Below are positions 25,643 through 36,527 of a stretch of DNA of 64,000 nt, in pieces. Under the pieces are notes generated by a model. The model saw only the letters and a program-made list of their open reading frames with translations. It made no database searches and had not been told where the DNA came from. The position numbers were made by a program, and so were the translations under genes. The stretch's first letter is position 1. Every line of letters begins with the position of its first letter. This DNA comes from Bacillota bacterium (GTDB lineage Bacteria; Bacillota; UBA4882; UBA8346): positions 257,771 to 321,770 of the forward strand of contig JAKOTQ010000096.1 of the NCBI GenBank assembly GCA_029776205.1. Direction: 5' to 3'.

Positions 25643-28600
25643 TTAATTGCCGCTCACCCGTTTCAAGTCTTCTTTATTTTGCTCAAAGGCCGCCATAAAG
25701 GCTTCGTCTCCGCTGAGCCCCGTTTTTTCAATGTTTTTCAATATCGATAACATCCGTTGATAATCATAGGGGATGACTTTGACAAACAACGGCAGATAAT
25801 CTTCCCAATGCTCCAAAATGGTCTTCGCTTTTAGACTACCAGTATACAGAGCATGACGCCGGATCATCTCTCTAACCGCTTCAATCTCTTCTTCATCTGT
25901 AAGAGATTCCAAGCTTATCATCTCCATGTTGCAACGTCCCGGGAAGCCACCATCTTCATTCAGGACATAAGCAATACCTCCGGACATTCCAGCACCAAAG
26001 TTACGCCCCGTTTCTCCCAGCACAACCACACGTCCGCCGGTCATATACTCACAACCATGGTCGCCAACACCTTCGACAACAGCATAGATACCGCTGTTTC
26101 GAACACAGAACCGTTCACCGGCCAGACCGCTGATATAAGCTTCACCGCTCGTCGCACCGTAGAAGGCTACATTACCAATGATCACATTTTGTTCTGCTAC
26201 AAATTTGGCTTCTTTCGGAGGTCGGACGATAATCTTACCTCCCGAAAGTCCTTTACCGATATAGTCGTTGGCATCTCCCTCCAACATCATGGTAATCCCC
26301 GACGGCAGGAAAGCTCCAAAGCTTTGTCCTGCCGAACCATAAAACTGCAGTTGAATCGTTCCGTCAGGCAATCCGGCAGAACCATATCGACGGGTGACTT
26401 CACTTCCGGTCAATGTCCCGACGGTCCGATGAATATTACAGATAGGCAACTTTGCCGTAACCTTTTCTCCGGACTCCAGCGCCGGTCGGACCAAAGGAAG
26501 GATTTCCCGCGCGTCCAAACTCTTTTCCAAGTGGAGATTTTGAGACTCCTGTTGGTAACCGGCAAACCCCGGCGGAGTCTCCGGACGGTATAACAAATTG
26601 GATAAATCCACTTTTCGGGTTTTCCAGTTCATCCCTTCGGAGTTGGGTTCCAGACAATCGGTCTGCCCGATCATCTCATTAACGGTCCTGAAACCGAGCT
26701 CCGCCATGATCTCCCGCAGTTCCTGAGCAATAAAATGCATCAAATTGACCACATACTCCGGTTTTCCTTTGAACCGTTTCCGAAGTTCTGGATTTTGCGT
26801 CGCAACGCCCACCGGGCAGGTATCTAAGTTACACACCCGCATCATCACACAGCCAAGAGCGACCAACGGCAAGGTAGCAAAACCAAATTCCTCAGCGCCA
26901 AGCAGTGCAGCGATGGCCACATCCCGGCCGGTCATCAGCTTTCCGTCGGTCTCCAAAACGACTCGGCTCCGTAAATCGTTGAGCAGCAATGTCTGGTGAG
27001 TTTCCGAAAGCCCCAGTTCCCAAGGAAGTCCTGCATGACGAATACTGGTCCGCGGCGAAGCACCGGTTCCACCGTCATATCCGCTGATCAGGATCACATC
27101 GGCACCGCCTTTGGCCACACCGGCTGCAATGGTCCCGACTCCCACCTCCGAAACCAGCTTGACGCTGATCCGGGCTTGAGGATTGGCATTCTTCAAATCG
27201 TAAATCAACTCCGCCAAATCTTCGATGGAATAAATATCATGATGCGGCGGGGGCGAGATGAGACCCACACCCGGCGTTGCATGTCGCACCCGGGCCACCC
27301 AAGGATAGACTTTACGTCCAGGCAGTTGGCCGCCTTCACCCGGCTTGGCACCCTGAGCCATCTTAATCTGGATTTCGATGGCATTCACCAAATATTCGCT
27401 GGTCACTCCGAACCGTCCCGAAGCCACCTGTTTAATGGCGCTGCACCGCGAATCCCCGGATTCATCTCTCCGGAAGCGGGCCGGATCCTCACCGCCCTCG
27501 CCGGTATTACTTTTACCGCCGATCCGGTTCATGGCGATAGCCAGGCACTCATGGGCTTCCTTACTGATGGAACCATAAGACATAGCTCCGGTCTTAAACC
27601 GTTGGCAGATAGATTCCACCGATTCAACTTCTTCCAACGGAACCGGTTGCCGGTTGCTTTTGAACTTTAACAACCCCCGTAACGTGTAAACCCGTTGGGT
27701 TTGATTATTAATCAACTCCGCGTATTCCCGATATAAGCGATAGTCATTATTCCAGCAAGCTTGTTGCAGTTTATGAATGCTTTCCGGATTATACAAATGA
27801 TACTCGCCGTTGGAACGCCATTGATACACTCCGCCGCTTTCGAGTGTTTCCGAGCCCGGCCGGGATGAAAATGCTTCCTGGTGACGCTCCAAGGTTTCCC
27901 GGGCGATCTCTTCCAATCCGATTCCTCCGATTCGGGAGGGAGTCCCGGTAAAATAAGCATCAATCACATGTTGATCTAAGCCGAGAGCCTCAAAGATCTG
28001 AGCTCCCTGGTAACTTTGGATGGTGGAAATACCCATCTTGGAGAGGACTTTAATGATCCCCTTCATCACCGCTTTGATATAATTGGTTTCCCCCTTCTTG
28101 CCATGGCGGGAATCCAAAAGTCCCTGCCGCATCAAATCTTCCAGAGTTTCAAAAGCAAGGTAAGGATTGATAGCCGTCGCCCCATAACCTATGAGCAGTG
28201 CAAAATGATGGACTTCTCGAGGTTCTCCCGATTCCACTACCAGACTGACCTGCGTCCGAAGTTTCTCCCGGATCAGGAAATGATGCAAACCGGATACTGC
28301 CAGCAATGCCGGTATGGCTGCCATCTTCTCGTTGACATCCCGATCGGAAAGGATCAGGATATTGGCTCCGTCAGCAATAGCCTGTTTAGCTGCTGCGAAG
28401 AGTCCATCCAAGGCCTCCTTCAATCCAACGGTCCCGTCTTTAGCCCGAAACAGGGTGGACAGCTTAACCGCTTTCAGTCCTGGTCGGTCTAATATGGCAA
28501 TTTTGGCTAAATCCTGATTGCTTAAAATCGGCTTTTCCAATTTGAGCTGACGGCAATTTTCCGGCCGGGTCTCCAGCAGATTGCCTTCAGTCCCAATATA

Positions 28601-30238
28601 CAACTCTGTACCGGTGACAATTTCCTCCCGGATGGCATCAATCGGAGGATTGGTCACCTGAGCAAACAACTGTTTAAAATAGTTATATAGAAGCTGGGGT
28701 TTTTCAGAAAGGACAGCCAGCGGAGTATCCATTCCCATAGCTCCAACCGGTTCTACCCCATCCTGGGCCATCGGCAGCAGAATCTTTTGAACATCTTCAT
28801 AGGTATAACCGAAAAGTTTCTGGCGTTTCACCAAACTGGAAGGATCCCCGATAGGTACTTTAGTTGCCGGAGGTAAATCCTGCAAACTAAGTAAATTATC
28901 CCGCAACCACTCACCGTACGGATATTCGGAAGCCAGTTTTTCTTTCAGCTCCGCATCATCGATGATCCGTTGCGCTTTTGTATCAATTAACAACATCCGC
29001 CCCGGTTGCAACCGTCCCTTAGACACAACCTTTTCCGGAGGAACCTCAACCACGCCGACTTCCGAAGCTAAAATGACTAAATCATCGGATGTCACATAAT
29101 ACCGGGCCGGCCGCAATCCGTTCCGATCCAACACTGCACCGACTACCGTCCCATCGGAAAAGGCCATGGCTGCCGGGCCGTCCCAAGGCTCCATCAAACA
29201 ACTGTGATATTCATAAAAGGCCCGTTTTTCAGGACTCATGCTCTCATGCTTCGACCAAGGCTCCGGAATCATCATCATCATGACATGAGGCAATGACCGG
29301 CCAGCCAATGTTAAAAACTCGAAACATTCATCAAACATGGCCGAGTCGCTGCCGTCACTGTTGATCACCGGTAACACTTTATCGATGTCTTCCCCGAAGA
29401 TCTCCGAGCGGAACATGGATTCCCTTGCCCGCATCCAGTTGACATTACCTCGCAACGTATTGATTTCACCGTTATGGATCAAATACCGGTTGGGATGGGC
29501 CCTTTCCCAACTGGGGAAGGTATTAGTGCTGAACCTGGAATGTACCAGCGCTAATGCAGACTCCATATCCGTATCCTTTAAATCCAGGTAAAAAGCAGGC
29601 AATTGGTCCGGCGTCAGCATCCCCTTATACACAATGGTCCGTGCTGAGAGACTGGCCACATAAAAACTTTTACCGCCAGCCATCCCTGAATACCGGATAG
29701 CTTTTTCAGCCCGTTTCCGAATCACATACAATTTTCGTTCGAAAGCCAAGTCATCCAGAATGGCTGGATCCCGTCCGATAAATATCTGCCGGATGTAGGG
29801 TTTCGAAAGACGGGCCCCTTCCCCGAGAGATCTATCATCCGTCGGAACAGTTCGCCAACCTAAAAACTTTTGGCCTTCTTCCCGTACGATATTCATTAAA
29901 ATCTTCTCACATTCCGCCCGAACCATCGGATCATTGGCCATAAACACCATACCTACGGCATAGGCACCCGGTTCTGGAATTTCAAACCCGTTTTCACGGG
30001 ACACTTTTTGAAAGAACCGATGCGGAATTTGGAGAAGAATCCCGGCTCCATCTCCGGTATCCGGATCTGCTCCCCGGGCTCCACGATGATCCAAATTAGA
30101 TAATACCGTCAGACCCTGCTTGATAATATCATGGGAACGTTCGCCTTTGATATTGACCACAAAGCCGATACCACAAGCATCATGTTCCCACTCCGGGTCA
30201 TAAAGTCCTTGTTTGGATGGAAAACCTATGTGTTTCAT
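25643..30238 (-). CDS. gltB: Glutamate synthase large subunit
   Basis: 1531 aa from the ATG at 30238, chosen because AAAGGTTG lies upstream and because it gives a typical short propeptide ending EHDACGIGF, with Cys 22 as the N-terminal nucleophile of the glutaminase domain. Order: class II glutaminase (about 22-420), central domain, FMN/3Fe-4S synthase domain ([28 protein letters not shown], given in part; Cys cluster [13 protein letters not shown]) and the GXGXG beta-helix domain near the C-terminus. An in-frame extension to 30310 lacks ribosome-site support. Preceded by a good sigma-A promoter at 30325-30353. Forms gltB-gltD-iclR. Confidence 0.96.
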   Translation of the reverse strand: MKHIGFPSKQGLYDPEWEHDACGIGFVVNIKGERSHDIIKQGLTVLSNLDHRGARGADPDTGDGAGILLQIPHRFFQKVSRENGFEIPEPGAYAVGMVFMANDPMVRAECEKILMNIVREEGQKFLGWRTVPTDDRSLGEGARLSKPYIRQIFIGRDPAILDDLAFERKLYVIRKRAEKAIRYSGMAGGKSFYVASLSARTIVYKGMLTPDQLPAFYLDLKDTDMESALALVHSRFSTNTFPSWERAHPNRYLIHNGEINTLRGNVNWMRARESMFRSEIFGEDIDKVLPVINSDGSDSAMFDECFEFLTLAGRSLPHVMMMMIPEPWSKHESMSPEKRAFYEYHSCLMEPWDGPAAMAFSDGTVVGAVLDRNGLRPARYYVTSDDLVILASEVGVVEVPPEKVVSKGRLQPGRMLLIDTKAQRIIDDAELKEKLASEYPYGEWLRDNLLSLQDLPPATKVPIGDPSSLVKRQKLFGYTYEDVQKILLPMAQDGVEPVGAMGMDTPLAVLSEKPQLLYNYFKQLFAQVTNPPIDAIREEIVTGTELYIGTEGNLLETRPENCRQLKLEKPILSNQDLAKIAILDRPGLKAVKLSTLFRAKDGTVGLKEALDGLFAAAKQAIADGANILILSDRDVNEKMAAIPALLAVSGLHHFLIREKLRTQVSLVVESGEPREVHHFALLIGYGATAINPYLAFETLEDLMRQGLLDSRHGKKGETNYIKAVMKGIIKVLSKMGISTIQSYQGAQIFEALGLDQHVIDAYFTGTPSRIGGIGLEEIARETLERHQEAFSSRPGSETLESGGVYQWRSNGEYHLYNPESIHKLQQACWNNDYRLYREYAELINNQTQRVYTLRGLLKFKSNRQPVPLEEVESVESICQRFKTGAMSYGSISKEAHECLAIAMNRIGGKSNTGEGGEDPARFRRDESGDSRCSAIKQVASGRFGVTSEYLVNAIEIQIKMAQGAKPGEGGQLPGRKVYPWVARVRHATPGVGLISPPPHHDIYSIEDLAELIYDLKNANPQARISVKLVSEVGVGTIAAGVAKGGADVILISGYDGGTGASPRTSIRHAGLPWELGLSETHQTLLLNDLRSRVVLETDGKLMTGRDVAIAALLGAEEFGFATLPLVALGCVMMRVCNLDTCPVGVATQNPELRKRFKGKPEYVVNLMHFIAQELREIMAELGFRTVNEMIGQTDCLEPNSEGMNWKTRKVDLSNLLYRPETPPGFAGYQQESQNLHLEKSLDAREILPLVRPALESGEKVTAKLPICNIHRTVGTLTGSEVTRRYGSAGLPDGTIQLQFYGSAGQSFGAFLPSGITMMLEGDANDYIGKGLSGGKIIVRPPKEAKFVAEQNVIIGNVAFYGATSGEAYISGLAGERFCVRNSGIYAVVEGVGDHGCEYMTGGRVVVLGETGRNFGAGMSGGIAYVLNEDGGFPGRCNMEMISLESLTDEEEIEAVREMIRRHALYTGSLKAKTILEHWEDYLPLFVKVIPYDYQRMLSILKNIEKTGLSGDEAFMAAFEQNKEDLKRVSGN

Positions 30239-30324
30239 GCGCTTCAACCTTTCTGGCCTACTCCGTTCATTAAACCGGAACACCGATTTTTTCGAATCGC
30301 GGAAATTCATTCCGTTTTTTAATC

Positions 30325-30353
30325 ATTGTATCGACTTCGCATGTTTGTGTCAA
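30325..30353 (-). promoter_or_regulatory. Sigma-A promoter of gltB-gltD-iclR
   Basis: On the minus strand TTGACA (30348-30353) and TACAAT (30325-30330) are separated by exactly 17 nt, about 87 nt upstream of the gltB start. Just upstream are direct repeats CATTAATGGCATTAAT (about 30373-30390) that could be an operator. Confidence 0.75.
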
Positions 30354-30451
30354 CTATTTTTACATATTTAAAACATTAATGGCATTAATATAACATGAAT
30401 ATTCTTTAATTTAAATAGCTGGACTCTCTTTTTCGCTTTGTCCATGTTGAT

Positions 30452-30498
30452 AAAACACGGTGTTTATTGTATACAGTGTATACAGAATAGTGTGTTTT
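30452..30498. promoter_or_regulatory. Symmetric TGTATACA operator-like element
   Basis: Two copies of the palindrome TGTATACA (30468-30475 and 30477-30484), one base apart, lie inside an outer inverted repeat AAAACAC...GTGTTTT. The whole is about 47 nt and lies between divergent gltB and the 54-codon ORF. This looks like a binding site for a dimeric regulator; the IclR protein encoded with gltBD is one candidate. Apart from this and the gltB promoter I see nothing else certain in 30239-30660. Confidence 0.45.
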
Positions 30499-30660
30499 GT
30501 TTTATTCTATACCTTACATTAACCTTACTTATATTAATGATATTGGCTTATCATTTTATTATCCGGGAATGTTACATTTTGGCGCCAAATCAATATACTG
30601 GTTATCAGGCATTACTCCGGTGAATCAACACCATATCACCGGTATCTACGGAGGGCACCG

Positions 30661-30825
30661 ATGTCGATTAAGATGTTAAAAATACACGGAAGGAACGACC
30701 GGATTTATCTATGCGCCTGCGAGGCAAATCAAGCCAATCCGGTCATTCAGCACGGCTGTACGCAGGAAATAACCAACCCGGAGTTCATTGAACGCTGGGT
30801 TCATTATCTGCGGTCTAAACACTGA
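30661..30825 (+). CDS. Short Cys-containing protein (54 aa), function unknown
   Basis: A 54-codon ORF too short for ordinary gene calling. ATG at 30661 has GGAGGG at good spacing; it ends TGA at 30825 and is followed at once by a strong terminator. Content: MSIKMLKIHGR, then YLCACEANQ with a CxC pair, a third Cys in QHGCTQE, and WVHYLRSKH at the end. Three Cys plus several His suggest a small metal-binding or redox protein. No family recognised. Upstream lie a CCGGTGA/TCACCGG hairpin (30618-30643) and the TGTATACA element. Coding evidence is the ribosome site, sensible composition and terminator. Confidence 0.6.
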   Translation: MSIKMLKIHGRNDRIYLCACEANQANPVIQHGCTQEITNPEFIERWVHYLRSKH

Positions 30826-30829
30826 CAAA

Positions 30830-30862
30830 AAAGAGACTGCCCATTGGCAGTCTCTTTCATTT
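30830..30862. terminator. Bidirectional terminator between the 54-aa ORF and the cupin gene
   Basis: Stem AAGAGACTGCC/GGCAGTCTCTT with a 3-nt loop; T-rich on the plus strand and, through the A run, on the minus strand. The genes on either side converge. Confidence 0.85.
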
Positions 30863-30881
30863 GTCTCAAACAATAGCGGTC

Positions 30882-31226
30882 TTAAGGTTGAAAAACTACA
30901 ATCAACAACATTTTAAAACGTTCCCGGGCCAACAACGCATGGGGAACATTGGCCGGCATTACGATGGCCTCGCCTTTTTTAACCCGATACACCTCAGTGC
31001 CGATGGTAATATCCGCTTCCCCGTCCAAGATATAGACCATGGCATCCCCCGTCGAAGCATGCGAACTAATCTCCTCTCCTTTATCGAAAGCAAACAAAGT
31101 CAGGCTTACGTTTTTCCCTTGCGAAAGGGTTCTGCTGACCACCTGCCCCTCCTGGTATTGCACCAACCCTTCCAAGAAAATGGGCTTGGCAAAATCGATA
31201 TTTTTGATTAACTTGTTTTCACCCAT
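30882..31226 (-). CDS. Small cupin-domain protein
   Basis: 114 aa from the ATG at 31226, with TGGAGG 9 nt upstream; the ATG five codons earlier overlaps that ribosome site. A single cupin_2 barrel fills the chain: SSHASTGDAMVYILDGEADITIG corresponds to motif 1 (the usual HxH is reduced to a single His) and PANVPHALLA to motif 2. Proteins of this size and pattern are common in anaerobic Bacillota with no known substrate. Stands alone. Confidence 0.85.
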   Translation of the reverse strand: MGENKLIKNIDFAKPIFLEGLVQYQEGQVVSRTLSQGKNVSLTLFAFDKGEEISSHASTGDAMVYILDGEADITIGTEVYRVKKGEAIVMPANVPHALLARERFKMLLIVVFQP

Positions 31227-31445
31227 GGCATAAACCTCCATTCCTTATCCGTAATAGAACCTCTGTCATCTGAAAATTATGTATGCGACATCAACCTGAC
31301 AACATCGAAAATCCTTTTTCATCATTTGCCATTAATTTCATTATATCCGTCCTCACGGAAAATTACAGCATCTTTCTTCCAATTTCAAATAATTTTCCCC
31401 GCTCATGGAGATAATTATCTTAAGTAAACTGAGGAAGGCAAACCA

Positions 31446-32903
31446 ATGAACGTCCGCAGCAAAAAATCAAATGAATTGAACATTATCCAATCCGTCATCC
31501 AAGAAGCCGGAAACCCCGCCGATCTTCGGATCTTGCCCTTCGGCAGGGAGTTATCCGTTTATTTGATCTATTTGAACAGTTTAATCCCTCTAGAAAAATA
31601 TCAGGATTTAATTGGACATCTTCCCCTGGACCGGCCCGACCGTGAACAATCCCGTCTGCCGATGAGACATGAAACCTTCCAAGCCGATCTCGGTATCACG
31701 GAAGCTGTTGCTAAGCTGCTGGCCGGCCATTTATTAATCGTCAAACCCGGTACCTCCGGCATCGCTGCCCTGGATGTTCAGGGCTGGCTTAAAAGGCAGC
31801 CTGAAGAACCCCAAACCGAACGGCTCATCCGCGGCCCCCGGGAAGGATTTGTCGAATCACTGGATGACAATATCGGAATGATCCGTCGTTGGATTCAAGA
31901 CCCCAACCTGAAAGTGGAAGAGATCGTCCTGGGGCGACGGACCAAAACCCGGGTCGCCGTCTTATATTTGGATGATGTGGCCCAGCCCCGTCTGGCGACG
32001 GAAGTCCTCCGGCGGTTGAAGGCCATTCACATTGACGGCGTATTGGAAAGCGGTTACATCGAACAACTTATTTCGGACCGCCGGACCAGCATTTTCCCGC
32101 TGACACAGGCTACCGAGCGTTCGGATAAAGCAGCATCGGCTATCTTGGAAGGACGGGTGGTGATCCTGGTCGACAAAAGCCCCTCTTCCGTCATTGTTCC
32201 GGTGACCATCAACGAAATGTACCAAACGCCGGAAGATTATTATTTCAATTTTTGGATCGGTAGTTTCTTGCGGCTCATCCGCTTGCTTGGCAACAACCTG
32301 GCCGTCGTCCTCCCCGGGCTGTACGTCGCTTTAGTTGCTTATCACCCGGAATTACTCCCGACACAGCTGGCACTCTCTATTGCCGGGACATCCTCCCGAG
32401 TCCCCCTGCCGCTCATCGCGGAAGTGCTGTTACTCGAAATTATGGTCGAAGTATTTCGTGAAGCCGGGTTACGCCTGCCGGGAGCAGTAGGACAAACCTT
32501 GGGAGTGGTGGCCGGGATCGTTTTAGGATTATCCGCTGTACAAGCAGGATTAATCTCACCGAGCACTTTGGCTGTGGTTTCCATTACAGCCATCGCTTCG
32601 TTCACCGGACCCAACTACTCGGTGGTCATCTCCTGGCGGCTGCTAAAGTTCATCATGCTCATCGCAGCGGCAATCTTAGGTTTGTATGGCATCGTTCTTA
32701 GCGGAATAGCCATTTTAGTACACGCCGCCGATCTCAATTCATTCGGTGTCTCGTACCTGGCTCCCTGGGCTCCGCTGCAATGGCGCACATTAAAAGACGG
32801 CCCCTTCCGGGCGCCCTTTTGGGCCCGGTTATACCGGCCGGAAACTTGGCGACCCCAGGATGAGCTGCGCAGCGGCGGCACCAAAAAGGAGGATGAACAT
32901 TGA
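31446..32903 (+). CDS. gerKA: Spore germination protein, GerA family A subunit (second operon)
   Basis: 485 aa, with a shorter N-terminal region than the first copy. GerA-family segments: REGFVESLDDNIGMIRRWI, ATERSDKAASAILEGRVVILVD, then a five-helix membrane half with SITAIASFTGPNYS and the DLNSFGVSYLAPWAP end signature. GAGGAAGG precedes the ATG. First gene of a second complete germinant-receptor operon with a different likely specificity; the symbol is by analogy only. No clear sigma-G promoter was found in 31242-31445. Confidence 0.93.
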   Translation: MNVRSKKSNELNIIQSVIQEAGNPADLRILPFGRELSVYLIYLNSLIPLEKYQDLIGHLPLDRPDREQSRLPMRHETFQADLGITEAVAKLLAGHLLIVKPGTSGIAALDVQGWLKRQPEEPQTERLIRGPREGFVESLDDNIGMIRRWIQDPNLKVEEIVLGRRTKTRVAVLYLDDVAQPRLATEVLRRLKAIHIDGVLESGYIEQLISDRRTSIFPLTQATERSDKAASAILEGRVVILVDKSPSSVIVPVTINEMYQTPEDYYFNFWIGSFLRLIRLLGNNLAVVLPGLYVALVAYHPELLPTQLALSIAGTSSRVPLPLIAEVLLLEIMVEVFREAGLRLPGAVGQTLGVVAGIVLGLSAVQAGLISPSTLAVVSITAIASFTGPNYSVVISWRLLKFIMLIAAAILGLYGIVLSGIAILVHAADLNSFGVSYLAPWAPLQWRTLKDGPFRAPFWARLYRPETWRPQDELRSGGTKKEDEH

Positions 32904-34012
32904 TGAATCAGGAAAAAACCGCCATTGGCCCTTGGCTTTTTTGGAGCCTTATCACGATCATCTGTTTTGGCTTTGGTTATATCAATACCAATACTTATAA
33001 CGTCGAAACCATGGGCGCCAACGGCTATTGGGCCATTCCCCTGGCCGCTGTGTGTACCGTTCCGGGCCTTATAGCCGTCTATTTCCTGATGAAACGATTT
33101 CCCAATCATAACGTGATCCAACAAGGCACGCTGATTATGGGCAATTTTTTCGGCCGGACGGCCGGTATCATCTACCTCCTCTTCCTACTGGTTTATTTTA
33201 TCGTATTTACCACCGATGTGGACATTCTCGTCCACAGTTATCTTTTGGACAGTACGCCTTTCTACATTCTCTGCGCGATTGATTTGATCATCACCGTTTA
33301 TCTGAGTACCCGGGGAATCGAGACCATCTCCCGCATCGCTTCATTTGTCATTCTTCCCTTGGTTACCATCGTATTTCTCCTGTTTTCCTTCATCATTCCG
33401 GAAATTCGTATTGACCGTTTAATGCCCATATTCGATTTTCGATTTAATTTCAAAAGCGTCGGTGGGCCCTCCATTCTGCACATCTTTTATCCCATGGGCC
33501 TTTGGGCTTTGATCACTCCGTATTGTCATGGTATTCATCAAAAAATCCCCAGGATGACACTGCTGGCTTTTTTGGTCTTAATCTGCCTTTTCCTTGTGGA
33601 CAGTATCGTAACCATCGGCATTTATGGCCATACATACATCAGCCAATTGCCCTATCCCAGCATTGAAGCATTTCGTACCGTGGAAATATCCTATATATTT
33701 ATCGAACAGGCAGGTCTGTTCGGTGTCATCGTTTTACTGGCCAGCACCATTATTAGCTCCGGATTTTCACTTTACGCCATCAGCCTAGGAATGTCCCAAG
33801 TTCTGGGCCTCTGGGATTACAAGCGATTTGTTTGGATACTGACACCCCTCATTTTCATCACCAATATTCATCTCGCCCATCCCGGTTTCATCAAGAGTCT
33901 AAGTCATTTATTCGCCAAACACGGATGGATGGTCATTTGGGGGTATCCCATTCTTCTTTCCATACTCGCTTTCATTTTCAAAAAGAAGGGAAAGACGACC
34001 CATGGTTCATAA
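32903..34012 (+). CDS. gerKB: Spore germination protein, GerB family (second operon)
   Basis: 369 aa from the ATG at 32903, which shares one base with the stop of the preceding gene; GGAGG lies 10 nt upstream. About ten hydrophobic helices, with the GerB-type LSTRGIETISRIASF segment in the middle. It should be the permease-like, germinant-recognising subunit of the second receptor. The gene overlaps the gerC start by 11 nt. Confidence 0.92.
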   Translation: MNQEKTAIGPWLFWSLITIICFGFGYINTNTYNVETMGANGYWAIPLAAVCTVPGLIAVYFLMKRFPNHNVIQQGTLIMGNFFGRTAGIIYLLFLLVYFIVFTTDVDILVHSYLLDSTPFYILCAIDLIITVYLSTRGIETISRIASFVILPLVTIVFLLFSFIIPEIRIDRLMPIFDFRFNFKSVGGPSILHIFYPMGLWALITPYCHGIHQKIPRMTLLAFLVLICLFLVDSIVTIGIYGHTYISQLPYPSIEAFRTVEISYIFIEQAGLFGVIVLLASTIISSGFSLYAISLGMSQVLGLWDYKRFVWILTPLIFITNIHLAHPGFIKSLSHLFAKHGWMVIWGYPILLSILAFIFKKKGKTTHGS

Positions 34013-35114
34013 GTTGTGGCTGTTTTTAGCATTGATCTTCTGCTTATCCGGATGTTGGGATCAGGAGGAAGTCAGTAAACGCGCCCTCGTGCTGGCTATG
34101 GGCCTGGATCAGGCCGCGGAGGGAAAGATCAAAGTCTCTCTTCAAATACCTATCGTGGAAGAACTGTTAATCGTCCCCAGCGGCGCTGCAGTTTCAGCCA
34201 AACCCTTCGCCTTGGTGTCCGCCGAAGGAAGCAGCGCTTTTGCAACGGTACCCGGACTCAACGCCAAAACTCAGACCAGCCTTTTCTTCGGGCAAATTCA
34301 AACGGTATTTATCAATACGGAGCTGGCCAGAAAGGGGCTCACCGGCCCCACCGACTTTTTGCGCCGCCATCCCACTGTCCCTCCGCAGGCATTTTTATTA
34401 TTAACGGAGCGGCCTGCCCATGAGATGTTGGAAGTAAGGTTAATCAGCAAACGAATACCGTCATATTCCACCGTGACTTTTTTCCATAGCAACAATAAAA
34501 AAGACCAGGTTTTCCCCCAGCGGATCTGGGAGTTTAACCGGAATATCCGTTCCCAAACGCAAGACGCATTCATTCCGTTAATTGAATACGATACCAAAGA
34601 AGAAACCTTTATCATCAAAGGCTTGGGCGTATTCGACGGCGACCGGCTGGCCGGAATATTGTCCGGCGAAGAAACCCGCATGGTCGGCCTGCTGACCGGC
34701 AAAACCCGGAATGCATATCTTAGTATCCCAACGGAACGATTTGGCCGTATTACCTTTCGAAAGGTGACCGCTGCGCCTAGGACAAAAATAGAACACAACG
34801 GTCATCAGTTGCTGTTTCGATTCCATGTCAATGCCCAAGGCTTCCTGGTGGAATCCACCCGAGGAATCACCCGGTTTACTCCGGAAGATTTGGAATGGAT
34901 TCAAACTAAAACTGCCCTCTATTTGAACCGGGAAATAAAGAAAGCCGTCCAACGCCTGCAAGCGTTAAACTCAGATATTTTAGCCTTAGGCGAAAAATAT
35001 CGGGCCCACTATCCCCGAAAATGGGACCCGGCGAATTGGAAACTGCTTTACTCAGAGGCCAAAATCGAAGTTTCCGTCAAGTTTACCGTCACCCGGAGCG
35101 GAACCATGCTCTGA
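34002..35114 (+). CDS. gerKC: Spore germination lipoprotein, GerC family (second operon)
   Basis: 370 aa. Signal peptide with lipobox LSGC, Cys at residue 18, then WDQEEVSKRALVLAMGLD, the usual GerC opening. The Ger(x)C domain follows to the C-terminus. Last gene of the second ger operon. It lacks the low-complexity insert found in the first GerC. Confidence 0.92.
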   Translation: MVHKLWLFLALIFCLSGCWDQEEVSKRALVLAMGLDQAAEGKIKVSLQIPIVEELLIVPSGAAVSAKPFALVSAEGSSAFATVPGLNAKTQTSLFFGQIQTVFINTELARKGLTGPTDFLRRHPTVPPQAFLLLTERPAHEMLEVRLISKRIPSYSTVTFFHSNNKKDQVFPQRIWEFNRNIRSQTQDAFIPLIEYDTKEETFIIKGLGVFDGDRLAGILSGEETRMVGLLTGKTRNAYLSIPTERFGRITFRKVTAAPRTKIEHNGHQLLFRFHVNAQGFLVESTRGITRFTPEDLEWIQTKTALYLNREIKKAVQRLQALNSDILALGEKYRAHYPRKWDPANWKLLYSEAKIEVSVKFTVTRSGTML

Positions 35115-35144
35115 AAAAACGGGCAGCCACTCCTTTTTAAAGCA

Positions 35145-35180
35145 AAAAGCGTGTCAAGAATTGACTCTTTGACACACTCT
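35145..35180 (-). terminator. Rho-independent terminator of the 288-aa hypothetical gene
   Basis: Minus-strand stem GTGTCAA/TTGACAC with flanking pairs, followed by GCTTTTTGC. Also lies past the convergent gerC gene. Confidence 0.75.
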
Positions 35181-35197
35181 TCGTCCAGCCTTGATTA

Positions 35198-36064
35198 TTA
35201 CATCTTTTCAAGCAGCTTAAAAAAATATGCCATGTTTTGCCTTAATAAATCCCGATTCGCCAATGTCTCTTGTTGGATGAGACGTTCCATATCCTTCAAA
35301 AACGAAGCCATCTCACTGCGATTAGCCTCTTGATACCGGTTTTCAATAGTAACCTGATTCAATCTGGCATTGATGGAATCCTGTTCTTGAAAATACCGCT
35401 CGCGCCATTCAGGATGCTCAGCCGCTCTTATGACAAAATCGACTAACGTCCGGGCCCAATCACCGCCCTGGATGATCTGTTCATGCAATTTCTTATAAGT
35501 CTCCGGCTCCACCAGGCGCATCAACTCACCATGATTAATATAATCTTCCGGAGCTCCTTCCGGTCTTTGGAACGGCGTCAGATAACTGACAGCCCCAGTG
35601 TCAGGATCAACAGTCCTAGTCTGGGCGATAGCCGCTATTTTGTCGATCGTCTCCAAAAACCGGGCTGCCCGATCGCCGCTTAAATAATGCTCAGCAAGAT
35701 ACCTGGCCTGAACCAACCCCATCTCCAGCAAAGCCGCCCGATCCTCGGGGTTTGCGATGGAACCATCCGGCATTAGGTTAGACTGGATGAGATAATTGAT
35801 CGCCTCTTTTACCTCAGGATCGAGCCCTTCCATCACTTCCTGCAATGATTGATAAATCTCAGCCGTCCCGTAGTATGGAAGTGTATGATGCTGAATAGCC
35901 TCATCTGCCAACCGCCTTCCTTCCGGGCTAATCTCTAAAAGGTCGCGGTACTCATGTTCAGTGATTTTTCCGTTGATAAATGGTGTTTCCGTTTTAAATT
36001 GATTCGCCAGAGCATTTTTCCGGTAAAGATTAATTCCAAGGTTATCAATGGATCGAATATTCAT
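35198..36064 (-). CDS. Conserved-looking hypothetical protein, mostly helical
   Basis: 288 aa from the ATG at 36064, which has GGAGGT 6 nt upstream; an ATG two codons earlier abuts the ribosome site. No signal peptide or membrane helix. Largely acidic and helical, with an N-terminal NIRSIDNLGINLYRKN segment and a C-terminal coiled-coil-like stretch (about 240-285). A D-P-D-T-G-A turn occurs mid-protein. No family recognised. Monocistronic, flanked by a ger operon and a decayed pyrophosphatase-like gene. Confidence 0.75.
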   Translation of the reverse strand: MNIRSIDNLGINLYRKNALANQFKTETPFINGKITEHEYRDLLEISPEGRRLADEAIQHHTLPYYGTAEIYQSLQEVMEGLDPEVKEAINYLIQSNLMPDGSIANPEDRAALLEMGLVQARYLAEHYLSGDRAARFLETIDKIAAIAQTRTVDPDTGAVSYLTPFQRPEGAPEDYINHGELMRLVEPETYKKLHEQIIQGGDWARTLVDFVIRAAEHPEWRERYFQEQDSINARLNQVTIENRYQEANRSEMASFLKDMERLIQQETLANRDLLRQNMAYFFKLLEKM

Positions 36065-36164
36065 GAACATACCTCCATGTATGTTATAGGATATATAGAA
36101 TATCGTCAGAATTGCCTGTAAGTTTACAGTAAAATTAATTCGCCTCTGTTTAACATTTAGGAAT

Positions 36165-36527
36165 TTACTCTACTACATTTTCCCGCGGAATAAAAATTTC
36201 CTTCATATAGGGCCCTTTATTATGGAACTGGTACACCAGTTCCTTCTCCTCAGGAGTACATCCGATCAAGAGTTTTATTTCAGAATCCCTTCGTTTTAAA
36301 TCCACGGTACAGATAACGGCATCAAGCCTTGGAGCAGGCTCGCTCCCTCTCTAGAGATCGATACCGCCGCCATCCATGGCAGTAGTATTGGAAAGATAGC
36401 CGTAATCAACCGGATAAACCTCGCCAAATTTCGGATGGACACTGCCCTTCGGCCGGTCAATAATCACTTCGGATTCAGCCACCAGCCGCTCAAACGCTTC
36501 TCAAAAATCCTTTGTATATTGATTCAA
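36165..36527 (-). pseudogene. Decayed inorganic-pyrophosphatase-like gene with two in-frame stops
   Basis: Read from a TTG at 36527 the frame stays open for 121 codons except for TGA at 36501-36503 (codon 9) and TAG at 36351-36353 (codon 59). Between and after the stops the translation is well-formed: VIIDRPKGSVHP, VYPVDYGYL, MDGGGIDL, then RGSEPAPRLDAVICTVDLKR and IKLLIGCTPEEKELV. This resembles the short (about 115 aa) inorganic-pyrophosphatase-family proteins of Clostridia, where a Trp is expected at the second stop (WRG). Both stops are one base from TGG. No frameshifts. Recent inactivation, or sequencing error, are the main options. Confidence 0.75.

Noticed and set aside
36165-36527. 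Stop-codon reassignment (TGA or TAG read as Trp)
   Set aside because: Many intact genes in the window end in TGA and Trp is encoded by TGG throughout, and both different stops would need recoding.
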